Counted from the first letter of the stretch, positions 10,888 to 24,468 are shown. The stretch: 64,000 nt of DNA from Anisus vortex (GCA_949126835.1 OX421495.1:405001-469000), one strand, 5' to 3'. Program-made: numbers and translations. The notes: generated from the sequence alone by a model not told the origin.

Positions 10888-13800
10888 GACTGTATGGAAT
10901 ATATATCCACACCCTTAAACACACACACAGACTGTATAGAATATATATATATACCCTTAAACACACACAGACTGTATTTAATATATATCCACACCCTTAA
11001 ACACACACACAGACTGTATAGAATATATATATATACCCTTAAACACACACAGACTGTATATAATATATATCCACACCCTTAAACACACACACAGAGACTG
11101 TATAGAATATAATATATATCCACATCATTAAACTCACACTCACAGACTGTATAGAATATATATCCACACCCTTAAACACACACACAGAGACTGTATAGAA
11201 TATAATATATATCCACATCATTAAACTCACACTCACAGACTGTATAGAATATATATCCACACCATTAAACTCACACACACAGACTGTATATAATATATAT
11301 CCACACCCTTCAACACACACACACAGACTGTATAGAATATATATCCACACCCTTAAACACACACACAGACTGTATAGAATATATATCCACACCCTTAAAC
11401 ACACACACAGAGACTGAATAGAATATAATATATATCCACATCATTAAACTCACACTCACAGACTGTATAGAATATATATCCACACCATTAAACTCACACA
11501 CACAGACTGTATATAATATATATCCACACCCTTCAACACACACACACAGACTGTATAGAATATATATCCACACCCTTAAACACACACACAGACTGTATAG
11601 AATATAATATATATCCACACCGTTAAACACACACACAGACTGTATAGAATATATATCCACACCCTTAAACACACACACAGACTGTATAGAATATATATAC
11701 ACACCATTCAATACACACTCACAGACTGTATAGAATATATATCCACACCCTTAAACACACACACAGACTGTATAGAATATATATCCACACCCTTAAACAC
11801 ACACTCACAGACTGTATAGAATATATATCCACACCCTTAAACACACACACACAGACTGTATAGAATATATATATATATCCACACCCTTAAATACACACTC
11901 ACAGACTGTATAGAATATATATCCACACCATTCAATACACACTCACAGACTGTATAGAATATATATCCACACCCTTAAACACACACTCAAAGACTGTATA
12001 GAATATATATCCACACTCTTAAACACACACACACAGAATGTATAGAATGTATATCCACACCCTTAAACACACAATCAGACTGTATAGAATATATATCCAT
12101 ACCCTTAAACACACACACAGACTGTATAGAATATATATCTACACCCTTAAACACACACTCACAAACTGTATAGAATATATATCCACACCCTTAAACACAC
12201 ATACAGACTGTATAGAATATATATCCACACCCTTAAACACACACATAGAGATTGTATAGAATATATATCCACACCCTTAAACACACACAGACTGTATAGA
12301 ATATATATCCACATCCTTAAACACACACACAGACTGTATAAAATATATATCCACACCTTTAAACACACACACACAGACTGTATAGAATAGAATATATATC
12401 CACACCCTGAAAAACACACACAGACTGTATAGAATATATATCCACACCCTTAAACATACACACAGACTGTATAGAATATATATCCACACCCTTAAACACA
12501 CACACACAGACTGTATAGAATATATATCCACACCCTTAAACACACACAGACTGTATAGAATAAATATCTACACCCTTAAACACAGACACAGACTGTATAG
12601 AATATATATCCACACCCTTTAACACACACATAGAGATTGTATAGAATATATATCCACACCCTTAAACACACACAAAACTGTATAGAATATATATCTACAC
12701 CCTTAAACACACACTCACAGACTGTATAGAATATAATATATATCCACACCCTTAAACACACACAGACTGTATATAATATATATCCACACCCTTAAACACA
12801 CACACACACAGACTGTATAGAATATATATCCACACCCTTAAACACACACACAGACTGTATAGAATATATATCCACACCTTTAAACACACACACACAGACT
12901 GTATAGAATAGAATATATATCCACACCCTGAAAAACACACAAAGACTGTATAGAATATATATCCACACCCTTAAACATACACACAGACTGTATAGAATAT
13001 ATATCCACACCCTTAAACACACACACACAGACTGTATAGAATATATATCCACACCCTTAAACACACACAGACTGTATAGAATAAATATCTACACCCTTAA
13101 ACACATACACAGACTGTATAGAATATATATCCACACCCATAAACACACACATAGAGATTGTATAGAATATATATCCACACCCTTAAACACACACAAAACT
13201 GTATAGAATATATATCTACACCCTTAAACACACACTCACAGACTGTATAGAATATAATATATATCCACACCCTTAAACACACACAGACTGTATATAATAT
13301 ATATCCACACCCTTAAACACACACACACACAGACTGTATAGAATATATATCCACACCCTTAAACACACACACAGACTGTATAGAATATATATCCACACCC
13401 TTAAACACACACACAGTTTGTATAGAATATATATCCACACCCTTAAACACACACAGACTGCATAGAATATATATCCACACCCTTAAACACACACATACTG
13501 TATAGAAGATATATCCACACCCTTAAACACACACACACAGACTGTATAGAATATATATGTACACCCTTAAACACACACACACAGACTGTATACAATATAA
13601 TATATATCCACACCCTTAAACACACACACAGACAATATAGAATATATATCCACACCCTTAAACACACACACAGACTGTATGGAATATATATCCACACCCT
13701 TAAACACACAGTCACAGACTGTATAGAATATATCCACACCCTTAAACACACACTCACAGACTATATAGAATATATATCCACACCCTTAAACACACATACA

Positions 13801-14246
13801 GACTGTATAGAATATATATCCACACCCTTAAACACACATACAGACTGTATAGAATATATATCCACACCCTTAAACACACACATAGAGATTGTATAGAATA
13901 TATATCCACACCCTTAAACACACACAGACTGTATAGAATATATATCCACATCCTTAAACACACACACAGACTGTATAGAATATATATCCACACCCTTAAA
14001 CATACACACAGACTGTATAGAATATATATCCACACCCTTAAACACACACTCACAGACTGTAAAGAATACATATCCACACCCTTAAACACACAATCACAGA
14101 CTGTATAGAATATATATCCACACCCTTAAACACACACACACAGACTGTATAGAATATATATCCACACCCTAAAACACACACTCACAGACTGTATAGAATA
14201 TATATCCACACCCTTAAACACACACACAGACTGTATAGAATATAAT
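10888..14246. repeat. about 42-bp satellite, roughly 80 copies
   Basis: Each unit contains gactgtatagaatatata, then tccacacccttaaa and a variable CA run. Unit length varies about 38-46 bp, mainly through the CA tail and occasional ataatata insertions. Private variants recur 521 bp apart (12401/12922, 12561/13082, 12671/13192), so a block of about 521 bp was itself duplicated in tandem. Minus-strand open frames of 60-130 codons here are repeat by-products. Confidence 0.97.
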
Positions 14247-15597
14247 GATAATATCGTTGATAAAACAAACAGGATTAAAACTCATTACATTTATAAGTTG
14301 TTTTTTAAATAAATATTCAATGCAGTAATTCTGAATAATTGAACCAGCACCTTGGAGCATTTCCATTGGATATTGACATTCACCTTTTTTAACGCATCGT
14401 TTAACGAGGTCAGGGCAGGAGATGGCTGGGACATACAATTAGTTTTTCTTGAAATAAATATAAATAGCCCTATGTAGGCCTACATCAATCATGGTTTTGT
14501 GTCCACATGCTTCTTCCAATACAACATTTGAAGACAAGATTGAATCCAACATACAACACAACACTCATTTAGCAATGTAAATAATATATCAATCAATATC
14601 ATTAATGATTACATTAAATTTTTTCATGACTTTTGTTTTTCTTTTACTAAATGGGAAATAAAATGAAGAAAAGCGAAAATGGCGCGTGTCTCGTCGCTCA
14701 TAGTGGAATCTGGACGGTACAACAGCGACACGCGTGGGCTGGAACCAATCAGGACACACCAGGGGGGGAAAAGCTCGCACGCGCCAACTCAACTCGAGGC
14801 AATTGAATAAAAGCAATAAAGTAAATATATTTTTATTTTCCCTCTACAGTTCTAAGGATGGAATATATTTCTGAGGATTGAACATTTTTGTGTTATTTCA
14901 CATTTGTAAAAAAAAATAATTAATTAGTTAAATAGACGAATTGAATAGTGAATTTAAAACAATTTGAAAAAGAATTCTGGCCTTGTCCTTTCATCATTTG
15001 TTTCGTTTTATTCCGAGAATTCGTTTGTAAACAATTGGATTTATGATTTTTTAAAGCCTGAAGGTATTTTATAATAATCAAGCAAATAGAAACATGTATT
15101 AAGTACTATTCATATTTAGGCTACTTTACGTTGGATTATAAAGTCGATATTGTGAAAATTAATTTGCGTTCATCTGGTAAGTATTTTTGAAAATCAAAAA
15201 TGAAATTATAAGATAAATCATTTATAATTTCCTTGAATTTGTTTACATAAGCTTTTTTTTTTTTTTTTTTTTACAAATTACAATTTACATAATTTATTTA
15301 GCGCTATTGAAAACAATTAGTCTTTTTTTATGAAGTTTCTTTGAAGGCAGTCCTGTTGTCTTTAATGTGTTTGTTTATTATTAGATCTAATTCAAGGGGT
15401 GATTGAGACAAAATGTAAGGAAATTTAAGACATTATGTTTGTATGCTAGATCTAATATCTGCTGAATTTGTCAATTTATATAAATAAAGGTTTGTCCAAC
15501 TATACTTATAATCAGGCCCGACGAGAGGGGGTACAGCCGGTACTCCGTACCGGGGCCCATAAGAGTTTAGGGGGCCCATGAATATTACAATTTAAAA
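14247..15597. other. no recognisable gene; contains a GC-rich island and repeat debris
   Basis: AT-rich unique DNA with a GC-rich patch at 14676-14805 (listed separately) and a run of 20 T at 15253-15272. At about 15513-15590 a GC-rich stretch with ccggtactccgtaccgg looks like the end of a dispersed repeat. Confidence 0.5.
14676..14805. promoter_or_regulatory. candidate CpG-rich promoter-like island
   Basis: About 130 bp, clearly richer in G, C and CpG than its surroundings. It carries aaaatggcgcg (YY1-like), aaccaatcagg (a CCAAT box) and several gcgcg or acgcg words. These are common in TATA-less animal promoters. No transcript or adjacent exon could be identified on either side, so this rests on composition and motifs only. 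Confidence 0.25.
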
Positions 15598-17355
15598 TTA
15601 AATTGGCAATTACGCAAGTAACTGACAAGAGTAACACCAAAAGTTAAATCAGTAAACCTAGAAACACTAGAGTAGGGGTCGGCAACTTGACGGCCACCTT
15701 TTGCTTATTGTGTGCCAAATTAGGATTTTTGAATCATTTAGCGTGCCAACAGCGTGAAAGTCAAACTGATCAACTACCATTTTTTTTAATAATACAATTT
15801 ATTTAGTGCCGTAGCAAGACCAAGACCAAAAGAAAAGGGGCGTAATTGAGAAAACCATTAAAGCGTTTTATAAATTAAATAACAAATTAACCTGTTTGTT
15901 ATTATCATCTTTAATAAAAATTAATTCATATTTAATACACAATTTCATTACTAAACTTAGTTCTACACATTAATAGTTATCAACATTTGAATTTAGCTTA
16001 GTTGTCAAGATATATCTCTAGTAATAGCTATAAAGTCTTTATAGTTTGATCTCAACATAACAAAGATTTACCCTAACAAATTATTTAAATTGTAGAAAAT
16101 AGAATTCAACTACAGTTAAGCGGAAGAGATACGTAGCAATCATACAAACTGGGTAGTTATTGTAATGTTTAAAAATGTAGGCTACATATAGGGCCTACAA
16201 TCTTTAGTCATAAAATATTTATATAATCTTCAACTATCTTTTGTAATTCGAATGTAAAGAAACTGGTTAACGCCCTATGATCAGTTTGGTCCGAAGGGTA
16301 CTTTACTTATTAATGTAAAGAAAACGGGTTAATTATCTCCCTTCAATTAAATTCTCCAAATTTGATGCTAGTGATACCAAACGAGTTAATAGTTTTAATA
16401 TAACTAATCTACTTCTGAAAATGCTCATCTATCTTAATTTGCCTTAAATTAGGGAAAGAGTTAAATGTTTTGAAATTGATTTCACTGAAAGATATGTCCA
16501 AATTCAATGTAAATCCATTCCAGTGGCCCAACACTTCAAGTTCTTTTCGACCTAGTTTTGTAAATGGAAGTTTAACTTACTGAAACGTGTCGCCATGTCA
16601 TTTAGAACCATCGGCTTCAACAGTCAGTTCTCCTCATTCAACACCGAAAAAATATTTTTTAATTAAGGTACACCCTAATTGCTTCCAGACAAGAAACGAA
16701 TCTATCCAAGACTTTACCTATACTCCGTATCACTTTTTTTCTAGAAGAAACTCGAGAAACTATAAAAATGACTATCTTAACAATAGATTCAATCACATAT
16801 TGCAAGTCCAATGATGAGAGCTTTGCATACAAACATTCCTGAACTTAAGCAGTCGACGTCCGGTGTAATTCCCATGTAGTTGGCCATGCAGCACCCACTA
16901 ATTATGCTGACATACGTTGTTTTGACTTGCATTAAATAATATTCTTGGAGCTCTCTCGCCTGTCACTGAAAATCGTTCTGTGTGCCAAGTCTGGCACGTG
17001 TGCCTTAGGTTGCCGACCCCTGCACTAGAAGACAGAAGGACAACGAGTAAAGTAGGCCTAGTAATAATACATAAGGCATTAAACTCTTATTTAGAAATAC
17101 TACAAAAAAACAATCTGTTACAAATTACAATGCTCAGAAACACTTTCCTTATCCCTTATGCGAACTTATACGATAACAAACGTACACAAGTACTTTTCCA
17201 TCCCGAGTGGCATTCGGGCTTGGAATGGGTTGCCTGAACAAGCAAGGAAAACCAGTAACTTATCATTTAAAACACTAATAGAAATGCAGGACTAGACCCA
17301 AACCATGGACGTGCGTAGGATGCAATAATTTTCTTTATAGGAAGGAGGTTATGTA
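15598..17355 (+). pseudogene. non-LTR retrotransposon pol C-terminus and 3' tail, split by a hAT insertion
   Basis: Coding remnant of a reverse-transcriptase-bearing element. The left piece (15622-15672) translates to end in KSVNLETLE. The right piece (17023 on) resumes as LEDRRTTSKVGLVIIHKALN, the LxxRR...A(K/R)...Y/HKxxN signature found near the C-terminus of many non-LTR polyproteins. Further on IRAWNGLPEQARKTS (from about 17214), the IRxWNxLP motif, appears in a frame shifted by one base, and the frame ends at a TAG near 17293. The 3' untranslated tail with cgtaggatgcaataat follows and is shared with 7191-7272 and 51283-51560. The break corresponds exactly to the hAT element at 15673-17022. 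It is non-functional. The 5' part of the element is absent and an upstream stop lies just before 15622. Confidence 0.78.
15673..17022. mobile_element. hAT transposon, 1,350 bp, non-autonomous
   Basis: The left end is taggggtcggcaac and the right end gttgccgacccctg, inverted repeats differing at one base. The flanks are cactagag (15665-15672) and cactagaa (17023-17030), an 8-bp target-site duplication with one change. Subterminal blocks with gtgccaagtctggcac match the 197-bp MITE at 1799-1995. Near the right end (about 16824-16860) one frame reads MMRALHTNIPELKQ, which resembles the extreme C-terminus of hAT transposases of the BED/Charlie type, just after a plausible upstream piece in another frame. 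No DDE-domain or dimerisation-domain frame survives. It is best read as an internally decayed copy mobilised in trans. Confidence 0.85.
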
Positions 17356-17505
17356 ATGAAAAAGATAATAGGTACATTGATCAGACATTGATGGCCCCCA
17401 TCCATTATATTATAACCATACATTATCGGCAGTTTTTGGGTGTATGCCATGTATCAAAGCATATATGCAACTTATCCCCTGTTGACCACTAATAAACCTG
17501 TTCTT

Positions 17506-19065
17506 GAATTGAATTGAATTGTTGAATTTCCGGCCCATCAACATCGAAGGTTATATAGGGCCTTTTTGATAACGTTGTTGTCATGTTTCTCTTGTATCCA
17601 TTTTATTGTTCTTATATCTTTAGATTCTGTTGTACAGTTGTATGTCTTTAATATAGTTTATTATATGTTTTGGTTTAATTTTGCTGAAAAGTTCATGAAG
17701 AGTTCTACAGTAATAGAATTTACGTCGAATGTCATCAAATGTATTACATTCCAACAAAATGTGAGACACTGTTAAGTTGGCATTGCAGAAAGCACGCATT
17801 GGGGCCATTTCTCGTTTTAAGATAAACGAATGTGTTAGTTTCGTATGTCCTGTATGTAATCTGCAGAGAATAACTGCGTCCTTTCGAACAAGTTGGCATG
17901 TATCATGCCAGGTTTTTGAATTTTCCAAATACTGCAGTTTATTGCATTCGGTTTTCAAGAAGTTAGTCCATGTTTGTCTTTCATGTTTAATTATTAAAGG
18001 TTTCAAGTCTCGATATGGTATTGGGATAATACTCTCTGACAACAACAGGGCGGCTTTAGCCTCTCTGTCAGCTTTTTCATTTCCATCTATCCCTGCATGA
18101 CCAGGAACCCAACAGAAAACGACACGTTTGCCTCTTTCACATATTGATTGGTATTTTGTCAAAATGTCCAAGGCAGATATATTCCTGGTATTACAGTTTC
18201 CCATAGCAGTAAGACAAGATAACGAATCGGATAAAATAACAAAATTTTGGTTTTCTGATTCCTCTGCAATGTCTAATGCCAGGCATAGTGCTAAAGCCTC
18301 TGCAGTATTTATTGAGATACTGGAATTATATTTTCTTTTTTTACTTTTATTTGAGGTAAGAGCAACCGAAGATGTCGCTGTATCATTTTTCGATCCGTCT
18401 GTGTATATTTGTACATAATTTGGGTATTTTTGTAGCACTTCTCGGAACATATCCAAGCAAGGATCCTTTTTCTTTCTATGGTTTAATTCTAAGTTTATTG
18501 GCGGGATTTCAAAAAGCCATGGTGGAGTTTTTGGTATAAAATATCTTTTTATAAATCTAAATTCAATTTTAGTTTCGATCATTTCTTTAAAATTCTAAGT
18601 CCAAAAGTTGGTATATATTTTGAGTTTTCAGTAAAGCTGTTTTTTTCTTGTGGGTGAAAAACACATAAATACGCTGGATTATTCGGTAAGGATTTCAGTT
18701 TTAGTGCATATTGTAATGATAGCTTGAGTCTTCTATTTTGTAGTGGTGATTCATTTGCTTCTATTTGCAAACTGGTACATGGAGTAGTTCTAAATGCTCC
18801 TAGACATAGACGTAGACATTGATTTTGTACAGGATCAAGCATATTTAGATATGATGTTCTTGCTGGTCCGTATACTAAACATCCATAATCTAATTTTGAT
18901 CGAATGTGTGATCTATATATTTTCAGTAGACTTTTTTTCTCTCCTCCCCAATCTGTATTTGCTAAAGTTTTCAGTAGATTTGTGGATTTTTGACACTTGG
19001 ATTTTAGTTCCTTTATATGTAGCAGGAAATTTAATTTACTATCAAATGTTACTCCGAGAAATTCT
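17506..19065 (-). pseudogene. non-LTR retrotransposon: end of RT, intact RNase H domain, C-terminal zinc knuckle
   Basis: Runs right to left. From about 19062 the frame reads FLGVTFDSKLNF, then IYRSHIRSKLDYGCLVYG and LDPVQNQCLRLCLGAFRTTP, the connection after the RT thumb. A one-base frameshift near 18580 joins it to a 320-codon open frame (18582-17620). That frame holds a complete RNase H core: IYTDGSK (first Asp), NTAEALALC (Glu), ILSDSLS (second Asp) and WVPGHAGIDGNEKADREAK (His and last Asp). A knuckle-like CNANLTVSHILLEC lies close to the C-terminus. The 3' tail ends in repeated gaattgaattg at 17506-17524. The RNase H type places it among I/Jockey/R1-like clades. The RT catalytic half is missing, so this is a 5'-truncated copy. 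The small number of lesions suggests a fairly recent insertion. Confidence 0.88.
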
Positions 19066-19753
19066 TAGCATCAGTGTTTTTTTTAATGCTTCGATCGTAT
19101 GTAGACCTGTACAATTTAGGATGTACCTATCTGGGGTAACGGTGTGCTCTCTATCAAGGAGTACTTTTCAATCAAATGAATCATCAATCATCAGTGAGAG
19201 TCACTTTTCCCATTTTACGAATCCTTGTAATATTATTGCATGATTAATACTGAAGCAGAGGAACAATTACAATAATGTAAACTAAAAACAATGAACTTGA
19301 TTAAAGTATTTTTTTAAATAGACCTGTAAAGCTGTGATTAAAATGATTACACTCTAAGGGTAAATGGTAACACTTATTAATATGACAGTTTCACAAAATG
19401 GTCCACAGACCTTTTAAAAAGATTCCTGATTTTTCATAACGTATGTAATACAAATAAATCATCTAGCTGTGACAAGTGTTAGAAAAAAAAAGTGGTGTAG
19501 AGGGGGGAGGGGAGGAGGGGAGCCCAGAAAAGATCTCGTACCGGCATCTTATTTTTTTCTCGAGGGCTCTGCTTATAATGTAAACCGTAATGAAAATACA
19601 AGCAATTAATGGCGACTATGAAAAGACGTATTAGAGTTAAATGTCCTTGTACGTCTTTCACTCTAAGTATACAATTATCTTCCCCTGTCCACTAATGTAA
19701 ACGTTGCTCTAAAGAAAAATACCGGACGAATCTTTCGGCTCCTGAGTGCATTG
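19066..19753. other. no recognisable gene
   Basis: The first 180 bases could be more of the element at 17506-19065 in a broken frame, but I could not establish it. The rest is unique AT-rich sequence with one G-rich patch at about 19500-19525. Confidence 0.5.
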
Positions 19754-20693
19754 ATTCTATACCTTTAAATTTACAACTTTGACTAAACTATATTTTCTAT
19801 ACCTTTAAATTTACAACTTTGACTAAACTATATTTTCTATACCTTTAAATTTACAACTTTGACTAAACTATATTTTCTATACATTTAAATTTAAAACTTT
19901 GATTAAACTATATTTTCTATACCTTTAAATTCACAACTTTGACTAAACTATATTTTCTATACCTTTAAATTTACAACTTTGACTAAACTATATTTTCTAT
20001 ACCTTTAAATTTACAACTTTGACTAAACTATATTTTCTATACCTTTAAATTCACAACTTTGACTAAACTATATTTTCTATACCTTTAAATTTACAACTTT
20101 GACTAAACTATATTTTCTATACCTTTAAATTTACAACTTTGACTAAACTATATTTTCTATACCTTTAAATTTACAACTTTGACTAAACTATATTTTCTAT
20201 ACCTTTAAATTTACAACTTTGACTAAACTATATTTTCTATACCTTTAAATTTACAACTTTGACTAAACTATATTTTCTATACCTTTAAATTTACAACTTT
20301 GACAAAACTATATTTTCTATACCTTTAAATTTACAACTTTGACTAAACTATAGTTTCTATACCTTTAAATTTACAACTTTGACTAAACTATATTTTCTAT
20401 ACCTTTAAATTTAAAACTTTGACTAAACTATATTTTCTATACCTTTAAATTTACAACTTTGACTAAACTATATTTTCTATACCTTTAAATTTACAACTTC
20501 GACTAAACTATATTTTCTATACCTTTAAATTTACAACTTTGACTAAACTATATTTTCTATACCTTTAAATTTACAACTTTTACTAAACTATATTTTCTAT
20601 ACCTTTGAATTTACAACTTTGACTAAACTATATTTTCTATACCTTTAAATTTACAACTTCGACTAAACTATATTTTCTATACCTTTAAATTTA
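19754..20693. repeat. 40-bp satellite, about 23.5 copies
   Basis: The unit contains acctttaaatttacaac, tttgactaaac and tatattttctat. Copies are nearly identical with isolated substitutions. Confidence 0.97.
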
Positions 20694-20727
20694 GCTTTAC
20701 ACTCCTGGAGAGTTAGTCCATCGGGGT

Positions 20728-20745
20728 GGGGGGGGGGGGGGGGGG
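20728..20745. repeat. poly-G tract (18 G)
   Basis: Uninterrupted G run 35 bp after the end of the 40-bp satellite. Confidence 0.95.
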
Positions 20746-21230
20746 AATTTAGTTCTTTTATTTTATTTTTGTTTTAGGAATTTTCTTAATTCATATATGC
20801 CCTTGAATTAACTAACACAAATAGTTTGCTCAGTTATCTAATTTGTTACAGACACACTTTTATACATAAGATATTTGCGTCGTACGCGCATTTGTGGTAT
20901 GAGTATAGTCTTGCATTTAAATTCAGGTTTTTAGGCTGTTAAGTTATTGGTTTTCTTGGATTATTCATTTTATTAATGCCATACCCGGGTTCCACATTTT
21001 TAAATGTTTCTTTTCATGAAGCCTAGACTCTAATGTTTTGTTAGATTTTATTTATTTCATCAATATTTAGATTCCGAGTTAATGTATCATTTATTATTAT
21101 TCTAAAGTTATTTACATTTTTAGTTTTGGTTAAGTCTTTTACATATATTAGCATTGTTTGTATTTAATCTTTTTATCTTTTTCTCGGATACTCTTAGCAG
21201 TTGGCTTTTTTCTTCCTTTTGTAAGATTGT
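20746..21230. other. no recognisable gene
   Basis: AT-rich unique sequence between two satellites. Nothing supportable seen. Confidence 0.6.
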
Positions 21231-21663
21231 ATTACTTCTATTTATAGAACTATGTACTTATCACTTCTATATATAGAACTATGTACTTATCACTTCTATA
21301 TATAGAACTATGTACTTATTACTTCTATATATAGAACTATGTACTTATTACTTCTATATATAGAACTATGTACTTATTACTTCTATATATAGAACTATGT
21401 ACTTATTACTTCTATATATAGAACTATGTACTTATTGCTTCTATATATAGAACTATGTACTTATTACTTCTATATATATAGAACTATGTACTTATTACTT
21501 CTATATATAGACCTATGTACTTATTACTTCTATATATAGAACTATGTACTTATCACTTCTATATATAGAACTATGTACTTATCACTTCTATATATAGAAC
21601 TATGTACTTATCACTTCTATATATAGAACTATGTACTTATTACTTCTATATATAGAACTATGT
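21231..21663. repeat. 29-bp satellite, about 15 copies
   Basis: The unit contains acttctatatatagaac and tatgtacttatt. The final t alternates with c in blocks (cacttc versus tacttc). Confidence 0.97.
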
Positions 21664-21867
21664 CCTAATTATATTTTATTCTGTCAAGTATTTTGTACTT
21701 ATAGCTTCCCCTGCTTGCCCCTCTTCCGCCCCTTTTTCTCCCCTCTCTCAAGTCTCCCCAAACTCATCAGAAGGCAGAAACTGATGCTCTTGACTTGCAA
21801 CCAATTGAATAGTTTCAATGAAATAGAGTTTCTTGTATACCACTGTTTGCAGACGTGGGCCATTATT

Positions 21868-22380
21868 TAAAGGAGGGACAGAAATGAAATCAAGAAAATG
21901 ATAGAGAGAAAGAAACGCGGTGGAGATAGATTGGGGGTGAAAGAAAGAATGAGTGAGTAAGATAGATAGAATGGAACAGAAAGAGAAGTACAGAAAACGG
22001 TATTTAAAAAAAAGATTGAATGAGAGAGTGAAATAGAGATAGAAGAGAAAAGAGAAAATGATAACGAGAGAGAAAGAGAGAGTTGGGGAAGTGTAAGAAA
22101 GAGATGGTGGAAGAAAAGGAAGTGTTAATATGCCAGAGGATGAAAGTGAAATATTCCGTAAGAGAGAGGGAGAGAGAATGAAAAGTTGCACAACAGATGG
22201 AGTGAAAATGTGAACGTGTGAAATAGAAAGAGAACATAAAAGGGTGAAACGGGGACAGAGATTCGTTTAAAACAGAGAAGTTGCAAGAGAGATGAACAAA
22301 ATGAGGAGAGGATTAAGACAGGCGCAGAGATGGAGAAACAGAGAAAGGAGATAGACAGAGAGACAACATAAGAACTTGAA
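21868..22380. repeat. polypurine (GA-rich) low-complexity tract, about 510 bp
   Basis: The plus strand is dominated by aga, gag and gaaag words with few pyrimidines. The serine/phenylalanine/leucine-rich frames on the minus strand are a by-product. Such tracts can form triplex DNA. Confidence 0.85.
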
Positions 22381-22937
22381 ATTGACAAAACAAAAAAAGG
22401 AGCATTAATAGACTCAAAGAAAAATTCAATGAATTTTAGAATTTCAAGCTATTTTCTAAATACAAATTGATTTTAGCAGCTCATGAAAACATCTCCAGCA
22501 TTGCCAGATTGGCTTTGTTGTGTGGCTAAAAATATCCGAGGATTGTTATGGTGATTAAAAGATTTATACAACAGCACAATTACTCCAACATTAATATTGC
22601 TGTGCTGTTAAACAGTGGACAGTGTCAGCCATCTTTTAGAACTATATATCTGGCACTAAAGTATCAATAAAATTATCTGATACTATAATACATTTTAGAA
22701 AACTTAAAATACTGTATTTGATACAATGTCATTTTCTAGAGCACTGTATACTATTGTATTCCTTAGAATCTCATATTATGGTAATTCTTAGAGAATTGTA
22801 TCTTACTCAAAGATAATCCCTTTATACTGTATCTTGAGTCAATATATGGTACTTTTTAGAGTATTGCATTTGAATCTATTGTCAACGGTCTTGAAACACG
22901 CTTCTGAGCCAGTAAAAATACGCCTATAGCCTAAAGT
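22381..22937. other. no recognisable gene
   Basis: Unique AT-rich sequence with loosely recurring words such as ttttagagcactgtat, which may be a very degenerate repeat. No coding signal. Confidence 0.5.
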
Positions 22938-24408
22938 CATAGATATGTGACTTGTACACAGTATAGACCCATTTCAGATATGTGACCTGTACACAGTATA
23001 GACCCATCATACATATGTGACCTGTACACAGTATAGACTCATCATAGATATGTGTCCTGTACACAGTATAGACCCATCATAGATATGTGACCTGTACACA
23101 GTATAGACCCATCATAGATATGTGACCTGTACACAGTATAGACCCATCATAGATATGTGACCTGTACACAGTATTGACCCATCATAGTTATGTGACATGT
23201 ACACAGTATAGACCCATCATAGATATGTGACTTGTACACTGTATAGACCCATCATAGATATGTGACTTGTACACTGTATAGACCCATCATAGATATGTGA
23301 CTTGTACACTGTATAGACCCATCATAGATATGTGACCTGTACACAGTATAGACCCATCATAGATATGTGACCTGTACACAGTATAGACCCATCATAGATA
23401 TGTGACCTGTACACTGTATAGACCCATCATAGATATGTGACCTGTACACGGTATAGACCCATCATAGATATGTCACCTGTACACGGTATAGACCCATTAT
23501 AGATATTTGACCTGTACACTGTATAGACCCCTCATAGATATGTGACCTGTACACTGTATAGACCCATCATAGATATGTGACCTGTACACTGTATAGACCC
23601 ATCATAGATATTTGACCTGTACACAGTATAGACCCATCATAGATATGTGACCTGTACACAGTATAGACCCATCATAGATATGTGACTTGTACACTGTATA
23701 GACCCATCATAGATATGTGACTTGTACACTGTATATTCGCATCATAGATATGTGACTTGTACACTGTATAGACCCATCATAGATATGTGACCTGTACACA
23801 GTATAGACCCATCATAGATATGTGTCCTGTACACAGTACAGACCCATCATAGATATGTGACCTGTACACAGTATAGACCCATCATAGATGTGTAACATGT
23901 ACACAGTATAGACCCATCATAGATATGTGACATGTACACAGTATAGACCCATCATAGATATGTGACATGTACACAGTATAGACCCATCATAGATATGTGA
24001 CATGTACACAGTATAGACCCATCATAGATATGTGACCTGTACACAGTACAGACCCATCATAGATATGTGACCTGTACACAGTATAGACCCATCATAGATA
24101 TGTGACATGTACACAGTATAGACCCATCATAGATATGTGACATGTACACAGTATAGACCCATCATGGATATGTGACATGTACACAGTATAGACCCATCAT
24201 AGATATGTGACATGTACACAGTATAGACCCATCATAGATATGTGACCTGTACACAGTACAGACCCATCATAGATATGTGACCTGTACACAGTATAGACCC
24301 ATCAAAGATATGTGACATGTACACAGTATAGACCCATCATAGATATGTGACATGTACACAGTATAGACCCATCATAGATATGTGACATGTACACAGTATA
24401 GACCCATC
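22938..24408. repeat. 35-bp satellite, about 42 copies
   Basis: The unit contains atagatatgtgacctgtac and acagtatagacccatc. The main variable positions are gacctg/gacttg/gacatg and cacag/cactg. These variants cluster in blocks along the array, showing local duplication of several units at a time. Confidence 0.97.
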
Positions 24409-24468
24409 TATCAAGCTTTATCTCTGGTAAAGAATAAAAAGACAGATATAGATAAAGTGTTTCTTTTG

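Noticed and set aside
18128..18418. Plus-strand frames opposite the RNase H domain (17566-18418)
   Set aside because: They are antisense shadows of the retrotransposon coding strand, which carries the recognisable motifs.
21748..22388. Serine/phenylalanine-rich minus-strand frames up to 147 codons
   Set aside because: They arise from the polypurine tract; low complexity and no domain.
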